Source: Microbacteriaceae bacterium
Lineage (GTDB): Bacteria > Actinomycetota > Actinomycetes > Actinomycetales > Microbacteriaceae
Assembly: GCA_025465095.1 (NCBI GenBank)
Contig: JAODME010000011.1
Span: 1-58,348, forward strand
Reading direction: 5' to 3'
DNA: 58,348 nt
In this document: one piece after another, positions 17,243 to 27,170 of the stretch
How the letters are laid out: each line of letters opens with the position of its first letter
How positions within the stretch are numbered: position 1 is the stretch's first letter
Program-made: the position numbers and the translations under genes
The notes under the pieces: generated by a model
Databases searched by the model: none
Told to the model about the DNA's origin: nothing
Seen by the model: only the letters and a program-made list of their open reading frames with translations

Positions 17243-18571
17243 TCAGTCGGCCCTTCGCCGCCACGCCCTTGCCAGTACAACCCACAGGGGCGCCACTCGT
17301 ATTCCCTCGTCCTCGTCGAGTTGACGGCGAGTGAGCCGGCGGGCGCGGAACAGCATGACGACGCCGAATCCGACCACGACATATTGCGCCGCGAACGCGA
17401 TTCGGAACGAGTCCCACGCGAAAATGTCCGACCCCATGCCCGCGTCGACCCGTGCACGATTCAGCAGGTCGAGAATGATGCCGATCAGGAACATCATCAC
17501 GAAGCTCGCGAGGAAGCCGCCCACGTTGACCACGCCGTTCGCCGAGCCGAGACTGCGCATCGGGTTGAAGGTGCGGGCGAAGTCGAAGCCGATGATCGAG
17601 CCGGGTCCGCCCACCCCGAGAGTGAGGATCAGCACGACGATGAGCCAGAACGGTGGCTCGCCCGGCCAGGCGAGCACGACCGACCAGGACGCGGTCATCA
17701 CGATGAGGATGCCGAGCACGAGGTTTGAGCGGCGCATCGGGAAGCGGGCGGTAAGAACGCCGATGATGGGCCCGGCGACCACGCCCGCCGCCACAAGAAG
17801 GGTCAGCAGTCCCGAGGCGACCGAGCGACTGTAGCCGAGGCCCGCGGTGAGCAGCGGGAACCCCCAGAGAAGTGCGAATACGGTTCCCGGTGACTGGGTG
17901 ACATAGTGCGACCAGAAACCGAGTTGCGTACCCGGACGCCCGAGGCTCTGCCGCAGCAGCGACATTGCCTCCCCCCACGAGCGCGCATTCTCGCGTTGGA
18001 TGGTAGTACGCGGAGCGTTCGACACGAGCAGCAGGACGAGCACCGCCGTGAGCACCGAGCACGCCGCAGCGCTCACGAATGTCGTCGGCCAGCCGACGTT
18101 CTGCAGAAGCAGCGAGAGCGGAATCGCCGAGAGCACCTGGCCGAGTTGTCCGATGTTTCCGGTCCACTGCGACACCTGCGGGAGGATTCGCCCGGAGAAC
18201 CACGCAGACAACAGCCGGATCACCGAGATGAAAGTCAACGCGTCGCCAGCGCCGAGGAGGATCCGTCCGACTATCGCGACACCGATCGACGGCGCGAGAG
18301 CGAGGGTGAGTTGGCCACTCGCCATCAGGAGCGCGCCCGCCCCGATCATGACGCGGGGACCGAGGCGATCAAGAATCACGCCGACCGGGATCTGCAGTGC
18401 CGCGTACACGGCGAGTTGCAAGACCGCGAGGGTCGAGAGCACCGAAGCGGAGACGTCGAATCGATTGGCGGCCTCGACACCGGAGACGCCGAGCGAGGTC
18501 CGCTGCATGACGGCGATCACGTAGGCGAATACGGCCACCGCCCAGACGAGCCAGGAGCGGGCGGAATTCAC
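17243..18571 (-). CDS. MFS transporter
   Basis: A major facilitator superfamily carrier of about 442 residues with 12 predicted membrane segments. The first is WLVWAVAVFAYVIAVMQR; the loop between segments 2 and 3 reads GVILDRLGPRVMIGAGAL, the family's G-x-x-x-D-R-x-G-P-R motif, and a second-half counterpart occurs around ARFPMRRSNLVLG. The substrate is not evident. The GTG at 18571 is preferred over a GTG at 18580 because a TACAGT box lies seven bases upstream of it. It converges on nothing and shares its direction with rpoD. Confidence 0.85.
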   Translation of the reverse strand: MNSARSWLVWAVAVFAYVIAVMQRTSLGVSGVEAANRFDVSASVLSTLAVLQLAVYAALQIPVGVILDRLGPRVMIGAGALLMASGQLTLALAPSIGVAIVGRILLGAGDALTFISVIRLLSAWFSGRILPQVSQWTGNIGQLGQVLSAIPLSLLLQNVGWPTTFVSAAACSVLTAVLVLLLVSNAPRTTIQRENARSWGEAMSLLRQSLGRPGTQLGFWSHYVTQSPGTVFALLWGFPLLTAGLGYSRSVASGLLTLLVAAGVVAGPIIGVLTARFPMRRSNLVLGILIVMTASWSVVLAWPGEPPFWLIVVLILTLGVGGPGSIIGFDFARTFNPMRSLGSANGVVNVGGFLASFVMMFLIGIILDLLNRARVDAGMGSDIFAWDSFRIAFAAQYVVVGFGVVMLFRARRLTRRQLDEDEGIRVAPLWVVLARAWRRRAD

Positions 18572-18578
18572 GCGCTCC

Positions 18579-18584
18579 ACTGTA
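18579..18584 (-). promoter_or_regulatory. -10 box of the MFS gene, leaderless type
   Basis: TACAGT, seven bases, GTG (18571). It overlaps the alternative upstream GTG start, which is the argument against that start. Confidence 0.4.
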
Positions 18585-18592
18585 TCGCCGGC

Positions 18593-19519
18593 CTACAGGC
18601 GCGGTGGTTCTTCTTCTCCGCTGCGCCTGATCGCGAGGAAGTTCTCAAGCTCCGCTGCGATCTCGTCCGCGGATGGCAGCTCGCCGTCCTCATCAGTGAG
18701 CGGGGAGCGCATCGGATTGCCCTCCATATACGAGTCGTGACGTTCCTCAAGGGTGCCGACGAGTCTCGCGAGCTCGTGGTTCGTCCGCACCTGGGCGTCG
18801 ATCTTCGCCACGAACTCACGGCCCTCCGTGCGCAGGCGATCAGTCGGAAAGATGAGCCCGGTAGCGGCGCTGATGCTCTCGAGCGCGGTCACCGCCGCGT
18901 CGGGATGTTCCGTGTCGGCCAGGTAGTGCGGAATCAGCAGCACGAATCCCGCAGTTGCGTGATCGAGTTGCTGCAGGCGGTACTCCACCAGATGCAGGGC
19001 GTTCGACGGCACCTGAGTGTGCGGCCGCCAGACGGACATCGCTTCGATCAATTCGGCCCGGTTGCCACTGACCGTCACCCCGATGGGTCTCGTGTGCGGC
19101 ACCGGCATCGGGATCGCGTGCACCCAGGTCGTGGTCTTCACCTTGTACCGCTCGACCAGCTGCAACACGGCGGCCGTGAACCGCTCCCACTGGAAGTCGG
19201 GCTCGAAGCCGGTGAGGAACAGGAACTGCTGCCCGATCTCGTCGGTCGCGAGGTACAGGGCGAGAGTCGCCGGCTGATAGTCGGTCAGGTGGTCCTGATC
19301 GAAGTAGATGGTCGGGCGCCTGGCACGGTAGTCGAGCAGGGCGTCCGTGTCGAAGGACGCGACCACGCGGTGATTCAGCGTCTCGAGCAGATAGTCGCTG
19401 AGCTGGGTGACGGCGGCACCCGCGTCGGCGAAACCGGTAAGCCCGGCGACGAGGTGCAGGCCCTCCGGCACGGACGTCACGTCCGAATTGAGGTCGTAGA
19501 GTCCGGCTGGGTCGCGCAT
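18593..19519 (-). CDS. PAC2 family protein (proteasome-assembly-chaperone-like)
   Basis: A protein of 308 residues. The N-terminal half carries VPEGLHLVAGLTGFADAGAA, LDYRARRPTIYFDQ and FLFLTGFEPDFQWERF, typical of the actinobacterial PAC2 family (PF09754). The C-terminus (about 250-308) is charged and helical. The family name comes from a eukaryotic proteasome assembly chaperone; its bacterial role is unproven. The ATG follows a TAGAAT box by six bases; the upstream gene pepA is divergent. Confidence 0.88.
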   Translation of the reverse strand: MRDPAGLYDLNSDVTSVPEGLHLVAGLTGFADAGAAVTQLSDYLLETLNHRVVASFDTDALLDYRARRPTIYFDQDHLTDYQPATLALYLATDEIGQQFLFLTGFEPDFQWERFTAAVLQLVERYKVKTTTWVHAIPMPVPHTRPIGVTVSGNRAELIEAMSVWRPHTQVPSNALHLVEYRLQQLDHATAGFVLLIPHYLADTEHPDAAVTALESISAATGLIFPTDRLRTEGREFVAKIDAQVRTNHELARLVGTLEERHDSYMEGNPMRSPLTDEDGELPSADEIAAELENFLAIRRSGEEEPPRL

Positions 19520-19525
19520 GAGTCG

Positions 19526-19531
19526 ATTCTA
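19526..19531 (-). promoter_or_regulatory. -10 box of the PAC2 gene, leaderless type
   Basis: TAGAAT, six bases, ATG; no Shine-Dalgarno sequence. Confidence 0.55.
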
Positions 19532-19625
19532 CGCGCCGCTCCTGCGCACTCCCCCCCCTCTCGAACCGGCAGGGCAGGTGCCGTGAGCGAACAGGCCAGG
19601 AGCCAGCACGCCGTGGAGTGCCCGA

Positions 19626-19631
19626 TACCAT
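19626..19631 (+). promoter_or_regulatory. -10 box of pepA, leaderless type
   Basis: TACCAT, six bases, ATG; no Shine-Dalgarno sequence. Confidence 0.45.
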
Positions 19632-19637
19632 GGCCGG

Positions 19638-21140
19638 ATGACTGCGCCCTCTCTGAGCCTGACCACCGAACCCGCCATCGACGTCGCCGCCGACGTGCTC
19701 GTGATCGGGGTGACCGCTGGTAAGGAGGGTGGCACCATCGTCGGGGTCGAGGCGGTGGCCGGGAGTGCGTTCGCCGATCTGCAGGGTTCGCTCGACTCCA
19801 TCGGATTCTCCGGCAGTAAGGACGACGTGCGGCGTCTCCCCTGGGCGCAGGGCGGCGCACGGTCGATAGCGCTCGTGGGGCTGGGGTCCGAACAGCCCGA
19901 CGCGAATTCGCTCCGAAACGCTGCCGGTGCCGCGGCGAGGGTGATCCGTGGTGCGGAGACGATCGCCATAGCCCTGCCGACCACGACCGACGCCGAGGTT
20001 CTCGCCGTGCTCGAGGGTGCAGCGATCGGTTCGTACACGTTCACCGAGTACCGGTCAGCGCAACCGGAGCCGGGGGCGCGACTGGCCACCCGATTCGTCG
20101 TCGTGTCCGACGCCGCGCGGTCCACGGAGCTGATCGCGCGAGCCACGGCCGTCGCCACCGCCATGCACACCGTGCGTGACCTCGTGAACACTCCGCCGTC
20201 CGACCTCTACCCTGAGACCTTCGCGGCGGCCGCTTCCGCCCTCTCAGAGGGTCTTCCCGTCGAGCTCACCGTGCTCGACGAAGCCGGGCTTGCGGCCGGA
20301 GGATTCGGCGGTATTCTCGGCGTCGGCCAGGGGTCCTCTCGTGGACCACGGCTGGTGAAGGTGAGCTACACCCCGGAGGGCGCAGAGTCACACCTCGCGC
20401 TCGTCGGCAAGGGAATCACCTTCGACACCGGTGGTCTCTCACTCAAGCCGCCGGCGTCGATGGTGGGGATGAAATACGACATGACCGGCGCGGCGACCGC
20501 CCTCGCCGTTGTGCTGGCCGCGGCGCGCCTCGAGCTTCCGATCCGGTTGACTGCCTGGCTCTGCCTCGCCGAGAACATGCCGTCCGCAACGGCGACGAGG
20601 CCCAACGACGTACTTCGCATCCGCGGGGGAAAGACGGTCGAAGTTCTCAACACCGATGCTGAGGGACGGCTCGTGCTGGCCGATGGGCTCGTCGCGGCGA
20701 GCGAGGAACACCCCGACGCGATCGTCGACGTGGCGACGCTCACCGGAGCGGCCTCCGTCGCGATGGGCACGCGCTACGTCGCGACGATGGGCGACGATGA
20801 TCTCGCGCGCCGCGTCGTCGCCGCCGGCGACCGGGTCGGAGAGGCTCTCTGGCAGATGCCGCTCCCTGGCGAACTGCGCGCACTCCTCGACTCCGACATC
20901 GCCGACCTCGCAAACGTGAAGATCGGGAACACCGCAGGCGGGATGCTGATCGCCGGGGTGTTCCTGAAGGAGTTCGTCGGGCGCACAGCCGACGACAGTC
21001 GCCAGATTCCCTGGGCGCACCTCGACATCGCCGGTGCGGCGAACAACTCAGGGGCCGCGCACGGCTATGTGGGCAAGGGGCCGACGGGCGTCGCCGTCCG
21101 GGCGCTCCTCGAGCTGGCCGAGGACCTGTCGCGGGGTTGA
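19638..21140 (+). CDS. pepA: leucyl aminopeptidase (M17)
   Basis: A cytosolic hexameric dizinc aminopeptidase of 500 residues. The N-terminal domain (about 1-165) is variable; the catalytic domain shows VRDLVNTPPSDLYPETF, ALVGKGITFDTGGLSLKP (metal-binding Lys and Asp), MKYDMTGAATALAV, and the M17 signature NTDAEGRLVLADGL with the catalytic Arg and metal-binding Asp/Glu. The C-terminus ends AHLDIAGAANNSG. It degrades peptides from the N-terminus. Confidence 0.96.
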   Translation: MTAPSLSLTTEPAIDVAADVLVIGVTAGKEGGTIVGVEAVAGSAFADLQGSLDSIGFSGSKDDVRRLPWAQGGARSIALVGLGSEQPDANSLRNAAGAAARVIRGAETIAIALPTTTDAEVLAVLEGAAIGSYTFTEYRSAQPEPGARLATRFVVVSDAARSTELIARATAVATAMHTVRDLVNTPPSDLYPETFAAAASALSEGLPVELTVLDEAGLAAGGFGGILGVGQGSSRGPRLVKVSYTPEGAESHLALVGKGITFDTGGLSLKPPASMVGMKYDMTGAATALAVVLAAARLELPIRLTAWLCLAENMPSATATRPNDVLRIRGGKTVEVLNTDAEGRLVLADGLVAASEEHPDAIVDVATLTGAASVAMGTRYVATMGDDDLARRVVAAGDRVGEALWQMPLPGELRALLDSDIADLANVKIGNTAGGMLIAGVFLKEFVGRTADDSRQIPWAHLDIAGAANNSGAAHGYVGKGPTGVAVRALLELAEDLSRG

Positions 21141-21252
21141 CGAGTCGTTCGGGGTAGTAGGGTTTTTCACGGCTCGGGAAACCGGTCCGATCGGCCTGCC
21201 GTCCATCCATCGGCAGTTTGCCGCGAAACCCTCAGGGCTAAGGAGTCGCCGA

Positions 21253-22626
21253 GTGTCCGAACAGAATTTCGACCTAGTCATCCTCGGAGCGGGAAGTGGC
21301 GGCTACGCTGCCGCGCTCCGCGCCACCCAGCTCGGCCTCACCGTCGGACTGATCGAAAAGGGGAAGCTCGGCGGGACCTGCCTGCACGTCGGCTGCATTC
21401 CGACCAAGGCGCTGCTGCATTCGGCAGAGGTCGCAGACGTCACTCGGGAATCGGCTAAGTACGGTGTCACCGCAGACTTCCACGGTGTCGACATCGCTGC
21501 CGTTACCAAGTACCGGGAAGAAATCGTCGCGAGCAAGTTCAAAGGGCTCACCGGACTCATCAAGCAGCGCGGCATCACGGTGATCGCGGGCGAGGGCAAG
21601 CTCGTCTCCCCCACGACCGTCCAGGTCGGGGACGACACGATCACGGGTAAGAACGTCATCCTCGCCTCCGGCTCGTATTCCCGCTCCCTGCCGGGGCTCG
21701 AGCTCGGCGGAAGGGTGATCACCTCGGAGCAGGCGCTCGAACTCGACTTCATCCCGAAGACCGTCGCCGTGCTCGGCGGAGGTGTCATCGGCGTCGAATT
21801 CTCGAGTGTCTGGAAGTCGTTCGGCGCCGACGTCACCATCATCGAGGCGCTCCCGCACCTCGTGCCGAACGAAGACGAGTCGATCAGCAAGCAGTTCGAG
21901 CGCGCGTTCCGCAAGCGCGGAATCAAGTTCCACCTCGGCACCCGCTTCCAGGGCGTCACGCAAACCGACCAGGGCGTCGTCGTGACGTTGGAGAACGGCA
22001 CGACCATCGAGGCCGAGTTGCTTCTCGTCGCGGTCGGTCGTGGCCCGTCCACGGCCGGGCTGGGCTATGAAGAGGTCGGCGTCAAAATGGACCGCGGCTT
22101 CGTGCTCACCGACGAGCGCCTCGCGACCAACGTTCCTGGGGTCTACGCCGTTGGCGACATCGTGCCCGGCCTGCAGCTCGCTCACCGCGGTTTCCAACAC
22201 GGCATCTTTGTCGCCGAGGAAATCGCCGGGCTGAACCCCGTCGTCATCGACGACATCAATGTGCCCAAGGTGACCTACTCGAGCCCGGAGGTAGCGTCGG
22301 TCGGGCTCAGCGAGGCCCGGGCACGCGAGCAGTACGGCGCCGACGCCATCAGCACCTACGACTACAACCTTGCAGGCAATGGCAAGAGCCACATCATCGG
22401 CACCGCCGGCTCCGTCAAGGTCGTGCGGGTGAAGGACGGCCCGGTGATCGGCGTGCACATGATCGGCGACCGTGTCGGTGAGCTGGTCGGAGAGGCGCAG
22501 CTCGCGGTGAACTGGGAGGCCTACCCGGAGGACATCGCTCCGCTGTTGCACGCCCACCCGACGCAGGACGAGGCGCTCGGTGAGGCTTTCCTCGCCCTCG
22601 CCGGCAAGCCGCTGCACGCGATCTGA
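21253..22626 (+). CDS. lpdA: dihydrolipoyl dehydrogenase (E3)
   Basis: The flavoenzyme that reoxidises dihydrolipoamide of the 2-oxo acid dehydrogenase complexes (457 residues). It shows the FAD-binding LVILGAGSGGYAAALRA, the redox disulfide GGTCLHVGCIPTKALLH, the NAD-binding VLGGGVIGVEFSSVWK, the second FAD motif NVPGVYAVGDIVPGLQLAH and the C-terminal HAHPTQDEALGE with the catalytic His-Glu pair. The GTG at 21253 begins the homology exactly; GGGCTAAGGAG lies upstream. It is followed by the E2 gene, 73 bases on. Confidence 0.97.
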   Translation: MSEQNFDLVILGAGSGGYAAALRATQLGLTVGLIEKGKLGGTCLHVGCIPTKALLHSAEVADVTRESAKYGVTADFHGVDIAAVTKYREEIVASKFKGLTGLIKQRGITVIAGEGKLVSPTTVQVGDDTITGKNVILASGSYSRSLPGLELGGRVITSEQALELDFIPKTVAVLGGGVIGVEFSSVWKSFGADVTIIEALPHLVPNEDESISKQFERAFRKRGIKFHLGTRFQGVTQTDQGVVVTLENGTTIEAELLLVAVGRGPSTAGLGYEEVGVKMDRGFVLTDERLATNVPGVYAVGDIVPGLQLAHRGFQHGIFVAEEIAGLNPVVIDDINVPKVTYSSPEVASVGLSEARAREQYGADAISTYDYNLAGNGKSHIIGTAGSVKVVRVKDGPVIGVHMIGDRVGELVGEAQLAVNWEAYPEDIAPLLHAHPTQDEALGEAFLALAGKPLHAI

Positions 22627-22699
22627 CCAGCTCGCCACCCGACCACGGGCCGGCGCAGAACTAAGCTAAATGAACTTCACCGTCTAAGGAGCATCACTG

Positions 22700-24214
22700 A
22701 TGAGCGAATCCGTCAACCTTCCGGCACTGGGAGAGAGTGTCACAGAGGGTATGGTCACCCGCTGGCTGAAAAACGTCGGCGATCGGGTGGAGGTGGATGA
22801 GCCGCTGCTCGAAGTCTCGACGGACAAGGTCGACACCGAGATCCCGTCACCGGTTGCCGGCATCGTCGAGGAGATCCTCGTCGCCGAGGACGAGACGGTC
22901 GAAGTAGGCACGCCGCTCGTTCGGATCGGAGACGGATCGGCCGCTGGTGGAGAGCCCGAGGCCCCTGCCGCCGAGGCTCCTGCGGAGCCGAGCCCAGCCC
23001 AGATTCCCGCGGAAACCGCTCAGGCACAGGCCGAGGCGACACAGGCCGTAGAGCCTGCCGACGACCTCGAAGCGGAGATTCCGTCCACCGAGGCACCCGC
23101 TCCCGGGGAAGACCGGAAAGCCGAAGCGCCGGAACCTGCACCTACGGATCCCTCCCCCGCCGAGAAGACGGAAGCTCCCCCTGCTCCGGCGGCACCGCCA
23201 GCGGAGCCAGCTACGGCTCCCGCTCCGCCCGTGGCATCCTCGACTCCTGCGGCGCCCGCTCCAGCAGCACCGACTCCTGCGCCCACGGAAGGTGACGCCG
23301 TGCCTTCGTCCGGAGGGGCCCAAGCGGGTTATGTCACTCCCCTGGTGCGCAAACTCGCCAGTGAGAAGGGTGTCGACCTCGCCACGGTGACGGGCACCGG
23401 CGTCGGCGGTCGCATCCGCAAGGAAGACGTGCTCGCCGCCTCCACCGCCGCACCCGGAGCGGCAGCCGCGGCTGCTCCCATCCCCCTCGAGACCTCACCG
23501 CTGCGCGGCACCACCGTGCCGATGTCCCGGTTGCGCAAGGTCATCGCCGAACGCGCCGTCGTCTCCATGCAGAGCTCCGCCCAGCTCACCTCGGTCGTCG
23601 AGGTCGACGTCACCCGGATCGCACAGTTCCGGGACAAGAACAAGGCGGCGTTTCACGAGAAGGCCGGCGTCAAGCTCTCCTTCCTGCCGTTCTTCGCGCT
23701 CGCCGCCTCCGAGGCGCTCAAGGCGTTCCCGATCGTCAACGCGACCATCGACGGTGACTCGATCGTCTACCCGGCTCGCGAGAACCTCAGCATCGCCGTG
23801 GACACCGAGAGAGGACTGCTCACGCCGGTCATTCGGGACGCCGCCGATCTGACCCTCGCCGAGCTAGCCCAGCAGATCGCCGACCTCGCCGCCCGCACGC
23901 GGAGCAACAAGCTCAAGCCCGACGAGCTGGCCGGTGGAACGTTCACACTGACGAACACCGGTTCGCGCGGGGCACTCTTCGACACGCCTGTCGTGTTCCT
24001 CCCGCAGTCGGCGATCCTGGGTACTGGGATCGTCACGAAGAAGCCCGTCGTCGTGACGGTCGACGGCTCGGATGCGATCGCGATCCGCTCGACGGTCTAT
24101 CTCGCCCTCTCCTACGATCACCGCATCGTGGATGGTGCCGACGCTGCGAGGTTCCTCGTCGCGGTGAAGAACCGCCTCGAGGCGGGCGAGTTCCAGGGAA
24201 ACCTGGGCGTCTGA
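22700..24214 (+). CDS. sucB: 2-oxo acid dehydrogenase E2 (dihydrolipoyl acyltransferase)
   Basis: The acyltransferase core of the pyruvate and/or 2-oxoglutarate dehydrogenase complex (504 residues). One lipoyl domain (1-80) has the lipoylation lysine in [15 protein letters not shown] very long Ala/Pro/Glu-rich linker (about 85-205) leads to the peripheral-subunit-binding domain ([19 protein letters not shown]) and the catalytic domain with [15 protein letters not shown] and the active-site [14 protein letters not shown]. Actinobacteria commonly share one E2 between both complexes; aceE at 53.6 kb has no E2 beside it, so this gene may serve both. AAGGAGCATCACTG precedes the ATG. Confidence 0.93.
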   Translation: MSESVNLPALGESVTEGMVTRWLKNVGDRVEVDEPLLEVSTDKVDTEIPSPVAGIVEEILVAEDETVEVGTPLVRIGDGSAAGGEPEAPAAEAPAEPSPAQIPAETAQAQAEATQAVEPADDLEAEIPSTEAPAPGEDRKAEAPEPAPTDPSPAEKTEAPPAPAAPPAEPATAPAPPVASSTPAAPAPAAPTPAPTEGDAVPSSGGAQAGYVTPLVRKLASEKGVDLATVTGTGVGGRIRKEDVLAASTAAPGAAAAAAPIPLETSPLRGTTVPMSRLRKVIAERAVVSMQSSAQLTSVVEVDVTRIAQFRDKNKAAFHEKAGVKLSFLPFFALAASEALKAFPIVNATIDGDSIVYPARENLSIAVDTERGLLTPVIRDAADLTLAELAQQIADLAARTRSNKLKPDELAGGTFTLTNTGSRGALFDTPVVFLPQSAILGTGIVTKKPVVVTVDGSDAIAIRSTVYLALSYDHRIVDGADAARFLVAVKNRLEAGEFQGNLGV

Positions 24215-24238
24215 CGCCAGTTCCAGGCCCAGGGCGGC

Positions 24239-25696
24239 TCACTCCGCGATAAGATCCCTGATCCGCCATCCCGATTCGCCCTTCATCAGAAGGAGCGAGG
24301 CGGGGGCGGTGTCCGAAGCCGATCCGGGCACCGTCACGGCGAGCAGCGCCGAATCGCCCATCCGTTCGATGAGCTCGACCTCGCCGATGTTCAGCGCCAC
24401 CGCAGCAAGCGGTGCCTGGTCGACGGTGGACCCGTCCTGCAATCGCCGCACCACATGGCTGTCCGCCTCCCACGCCGCCGACCCCGGCTGATCGACCTCG
24501 TCAAGGCACAGCACGGACCGCGCTTCGATGCAGTGGTTCCGGAGGGCGAGCAGCGCGACCGCGGCGGGAATGGGGTCGTCCGCGAGGACTGCTGGGTCGG
24601 CCTCGACCGGATCGGCTCCTTCGGGCACGCCGGGCTCCGGGATGGCGCTCCCGGCCGTGCCGAGGGGGTCGGTCGGTGAGGGCATCGCAAGAAGCGCGGC
24701 GCTCGACAGGACCGCCGCGATCGCCCCGGCGATACAGAGCCTTCTTCGCGCGCTCGCGCCGACCCGCCGCGCAGAGGTTCCGAACCTTGCTGCGTCGAGC
24801 CATTCCGGCAGATGAACCGCGGCGAGCCAGTCCGGCCGGCGCGACGCCGATAGCCCGTTCGGCGGCGCGGCTTGACGGGAATGTGCCTCGCGCGACCCGG
24901 GCCGGGGCCGCGAAGTCCCGGTCTCGACCGGTGCCGATGTCCGAGCCGGAGGCGGCAACCGCAATACCCGGCGCGGTCCGTTGAGATCGACCGAGGCGGC
25001 CTCCGCAGAATCGAACAGCACCTCGCTGAGACTGTTGGCGAAACGGTCCGGTTCCGTCTGGGGCGCGTTGCCGTCGAGCCAGTCGAGCACGCGCGTGCGT
25101 GCCTTGGAGGACTGTGTCAGTTCGACCACCGCGCGCGATAGCGCTGCGAGATCCACGAGGTCGCCGATCACCTCTTGGCACTCGCCAAGTGCAGCCGGTG
25201 ACATGCTCGACTCATTCTGCCGATCCGGCATGGCGCCGACGAGGACGGCGTGCCCGAATGCGGCGAGCACCGGAGCCCCGATCTCGTCGAACAACACTGA
25301 TCCCGGCCTCAATCTCCGGTGAGCGACGCCGACCCGGTGCAGTTCGGCGACGGCGGCCGCGAGGGGGGCGAGGATAGTCACCGCTTCACCCGGTGAGACC
25401 GCGCCGCGCCGGACAAGGAGCTGGCCGATGGTCACAGAGCCGAGACGCTCGAGGATGAGGACGGGACGCCCGTCCGGCGCCATCGCGAGATCGTCGAGGC
25501 GAACAAGGTGAGGCGAGGACGCCCGGGCAAGCGCCTCGATCTCGAGGTCGATCCCGGCCCGTGAAGCCGAGGGACGGTAGACCTTCACCGCGGAGGTTCG
25601 ATCGGGCCCTTCATTCGCGTCCCCCGCGTGCCCCAGGAATACGTCGGCGCGGTGTCCCGAACCGAGTTTGCGCACGAGGCGGTAACCGCCGATCAT
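24239..25696 (-). CDS. membrane-anchored protein kinase-like protein (pseudokinase)
   Basis: A protein of about 485 residues with an N-terminal kinase fold, a single membrane segment (about 330-350, RLCIAGAIAAVLSSAALLAM) and an extracytoplasmic domain. The VAIK lysine (AVKVY, Lys38) is kept, but the catalytic loop HRDLKPxN reads HRRLRPGSV (Asp to Arg128, Asn to Val), DFG reads AFG (146-148) and the third glycine of the P-loop is Ala (GSGHRA). It is therefore predicted to be catalytically dead. It resembles Hanks-type Ser/Thr kinase architecture in actinobacteria and could be a sensor or scaffold. It faces the E2 gene. A GTG two codons upstream (25702) is an alternative start. Confidence 0.8.
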   Translation of the reverse strand: MIGGYRLVRKLGSGHRADVFLGHAGDANEGPDRTSAVKVYRPSASRAGIDLEIEALARASSPHLVRLDDLAMAPDGRPVLILERLGSVTIGQLLVRRGAVSPGEAVTILAPLAAAVAELHRVGVAHRRLRPGSVLFDEIGAPVLAAFGHAVLVGAMPDRQNESSMSPAALGECQEVIGDLVDLAALSRAVVELTQSSKARTRVLDWLDGNAPQTEPDRFANSLSEVLFDSAEAASVDLNGPRRVLRLPPPARTSAPVETGTSRPRPGSREAHSRQAAPPNGLSASRRPDWLAAVHLPEWLDAARFGTSARRVGASARRRLCIAGAIAAVLSSAALLAMPSPTDPLGTAGSAIPEPGVPEGADPVEADPAVLADDPIPAAVALLALRNHCIEARSVLCLDEVDQPGSAAWEADSHVVRRLQDGSTVDQAPLAAVALNIGEVELIERMGDSALLAVTVPGSASDTAPASLLLMKGESGWRIRDLIAE

Positions 25697-25840
25697 CTCC
25701 ACCGGCCCATCCTGCTCACCGTCGGAGGTCCGCCGAGCATGCGGGGTGCGGACCGTGCAGAAGATCGCCCGATCACGGGTAGGGAGGAGCGGTCCCGGCT
25801 TGCGAGCAACGCCGCATACGGAACTGGGTCGCGGGGGTCG

Positions 25841-25846
25841 TATCCT
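25841..25846 (+). promoter_or_regulatory. -10 box of the DUF4191 gene, leaderless type
   Basis: TATCCT, six bases, ATG; no Shine-Dalgarno sequence. Confidence 0.5.
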
Positions 25847-25852
25847 AGTTGC

Positions 25853-26569
25853 ATGGCACGCGTGAAAAAAGAGAAGGCTCCTAAACCTCCGAAGGAACCC
25901 GGTCGTCTGCATCAGATGTATCAGGTGTTCAAGATGACCAAGCGATACGACTCGCGGGCCGTCTGGTACTTGCTCCTGGCCTTCCTGCTGCCGATCGGGG
26001 TCAGCGTCGTGCTCGCTGTTCTCATCACCCCCGGAAGCGTGATCGGCATCGTGCTCTACGTGATCTCCGGCGTGCTCGCCGGCGCGCTCGCCTTCCTCAT
26101 CGTGCTCGGGCGCCGAGCTGAACGGGCGGCGTACGGCCAGATCGCGGGGCAGCCCGGCGCCGTCGGCGCCGTACTGAAAAGCTCCCTGCGGCGCGGCTGG
26201 ACGGCGAGCGAGATGCCAGTATCGGTCAGCCCGAAGACCCAGGACGCGGTGTACCGTGCCGTCGGTCGCGGTGGGATCGTTCTGATCGGCGAGGGCCCGA
26301 AGTCCCGGACCACCCGGATGCTCGAGGACGAGCGTCGTAAGGTGACGCGACTTGTGCCCACCGTGCCCGTCAACATGCTCTTCGTCGGCCCGGACACCGG
26401 CTCGGTTCCGCTGCACAGGATCCCGCGCGAGATGAACAAGTTCAAACGCACGTTGAACAAGGGCGAGATCTACGCCGTCAGCAATCGCATCGGCTCTCTC
26501 GGCAAGAACAACCTCCCCATTCCCAAGGGCGTCGACCCGATGCGGGTCAGGGCGGGTCGGCCGCGTTAG
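25853..26569 (+). CDS. DUF4191 family membrane protein
   Basis: A protein of 238 residues. A basic N-terminus ([19 protein letters not shown]) precedes two adjacent membrane segments at about 42-62 and 67-87; the rest is soluble, with [29 protein letters not shown] and a [20 protein letters not shown] segment. This is the actinobacterial DUF4191 family found between lipoate-related genes and glnA; the function is unknown. Confidence 0.88.
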   Translation: MARVKKEKAPKPPKEPGRLHQMYQVFKMTKRYDSRAVWYLLLAFLLPIGVSVVLAVLITPGSVIGIVLYVISGVLAGALAFLIVLGRRAERAAYGQIAGQPGAVGAVLKSSLRRGWTASEMPVSVSPKTQDAVYRAVGRGGIVLIGEGPKSRTTRMLEDERRKVTRLVPTVPVNMLFVGPDTGSVPLHRIPREMNKFKRTLNKGEIYAVSNRIGSLGKNNLPIPKGVDPMRVRAGRPR

Positions 26570-26606
26570 CCACGCCCCGGCAAAGTCCGATCGGTGCAGC
26601 CCTACC

Positions 26607-27032
26607 TCAGCTGCGGACGAGCACAGTCCCCGCGATGCGGTCGTGCATACCGCGTTGGTCGCGGTCCCAGATCACGGCGGGAATGACCACGCACAGCAGC
26701 AGCGTACGGACGATCGGACGCCACGGCCCGATCCAGCCACCGCTCATCGGCACCACGCGCATTCTCAGGAGAAGGTGTCCCGGGCTGCCGGAGGCGGTGA
26801 CGAGGAACACGATCTGACTGGCCGCGAACACGAGAAGCGTCGCGAAGGGTTCGTAGTCGAAGAAGGCGACGGACACGAGCACGCTGAAACCCCAGTCGAT
26901 GCACAGTGCAGCGATCCTGCGGCCGGCGCGCGCAATCGAGCGTGGTCCGGCATTCGGAAGTCCCAGACGCTTGCCCGGCCAGTCCGCGCCCTGGGCGCCG
27001 GAAGGCGCGGGAGTGGAACGGGGGCCGGGCAT
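26607..27032 (-). CDS. RDD family membrane protein
   Basis: A protein of 141 residues with the RDD-family arrangement: [20 protein letters not shown] (the Arg ... Asp signature at the first membrane segment), [20 protein letters not shown], a [12 protein letters not shown] segment and a third segment [27 protein letters not shown]. It sits divergently from glnA1 next to DUF4191, as in many actinobacteria. The function is unknown. Confidence 0.86.
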   Translation of the reverse strand: MPGPRSTPAPSGAQGADWPGKRLGLPNAGPRSIARAGRRIAALCIDWGFSVLVSVAFFDYEPFATLLVFAASQIVFLVTASGSPGHLLLRMRVVPMSGGWIGPWRPIVRTLLLCVVIPAVIWDRDQRGMHDRIAGTVLVRS

Positions 27033-27038
27033 GACTCG

Positions 27039-27044
27039 ATTCTA
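27039..27044 (-). promoter_or_regulatory. -10 box of the RDD gene, leaderless type
   Basis: TAGAAT, six bases, ATG; no Shine-Dalgarno sequence. Confidence 0.55.
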
Positions 27045-27170
27045 TGCCGGGGCGGCGGCGTAACATCCCCGAAACAATCGCGATACCGTGGTGAAATCCT
27101 CGCCCCGTACCCTCTACAGAGGTTGCGCCCTGCAGCCGTTTCAGGCAAGACCAGTTGGAGTTTCTTTCAC

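Noticed and set aside
17906-19723. Long plus-strand open frame antisense to the MFS and PAC2 genes
   Set aside because: Same GC-skew artefact; the translated text is low-complexity (RHRDR-type) and has no ribosome binding site.
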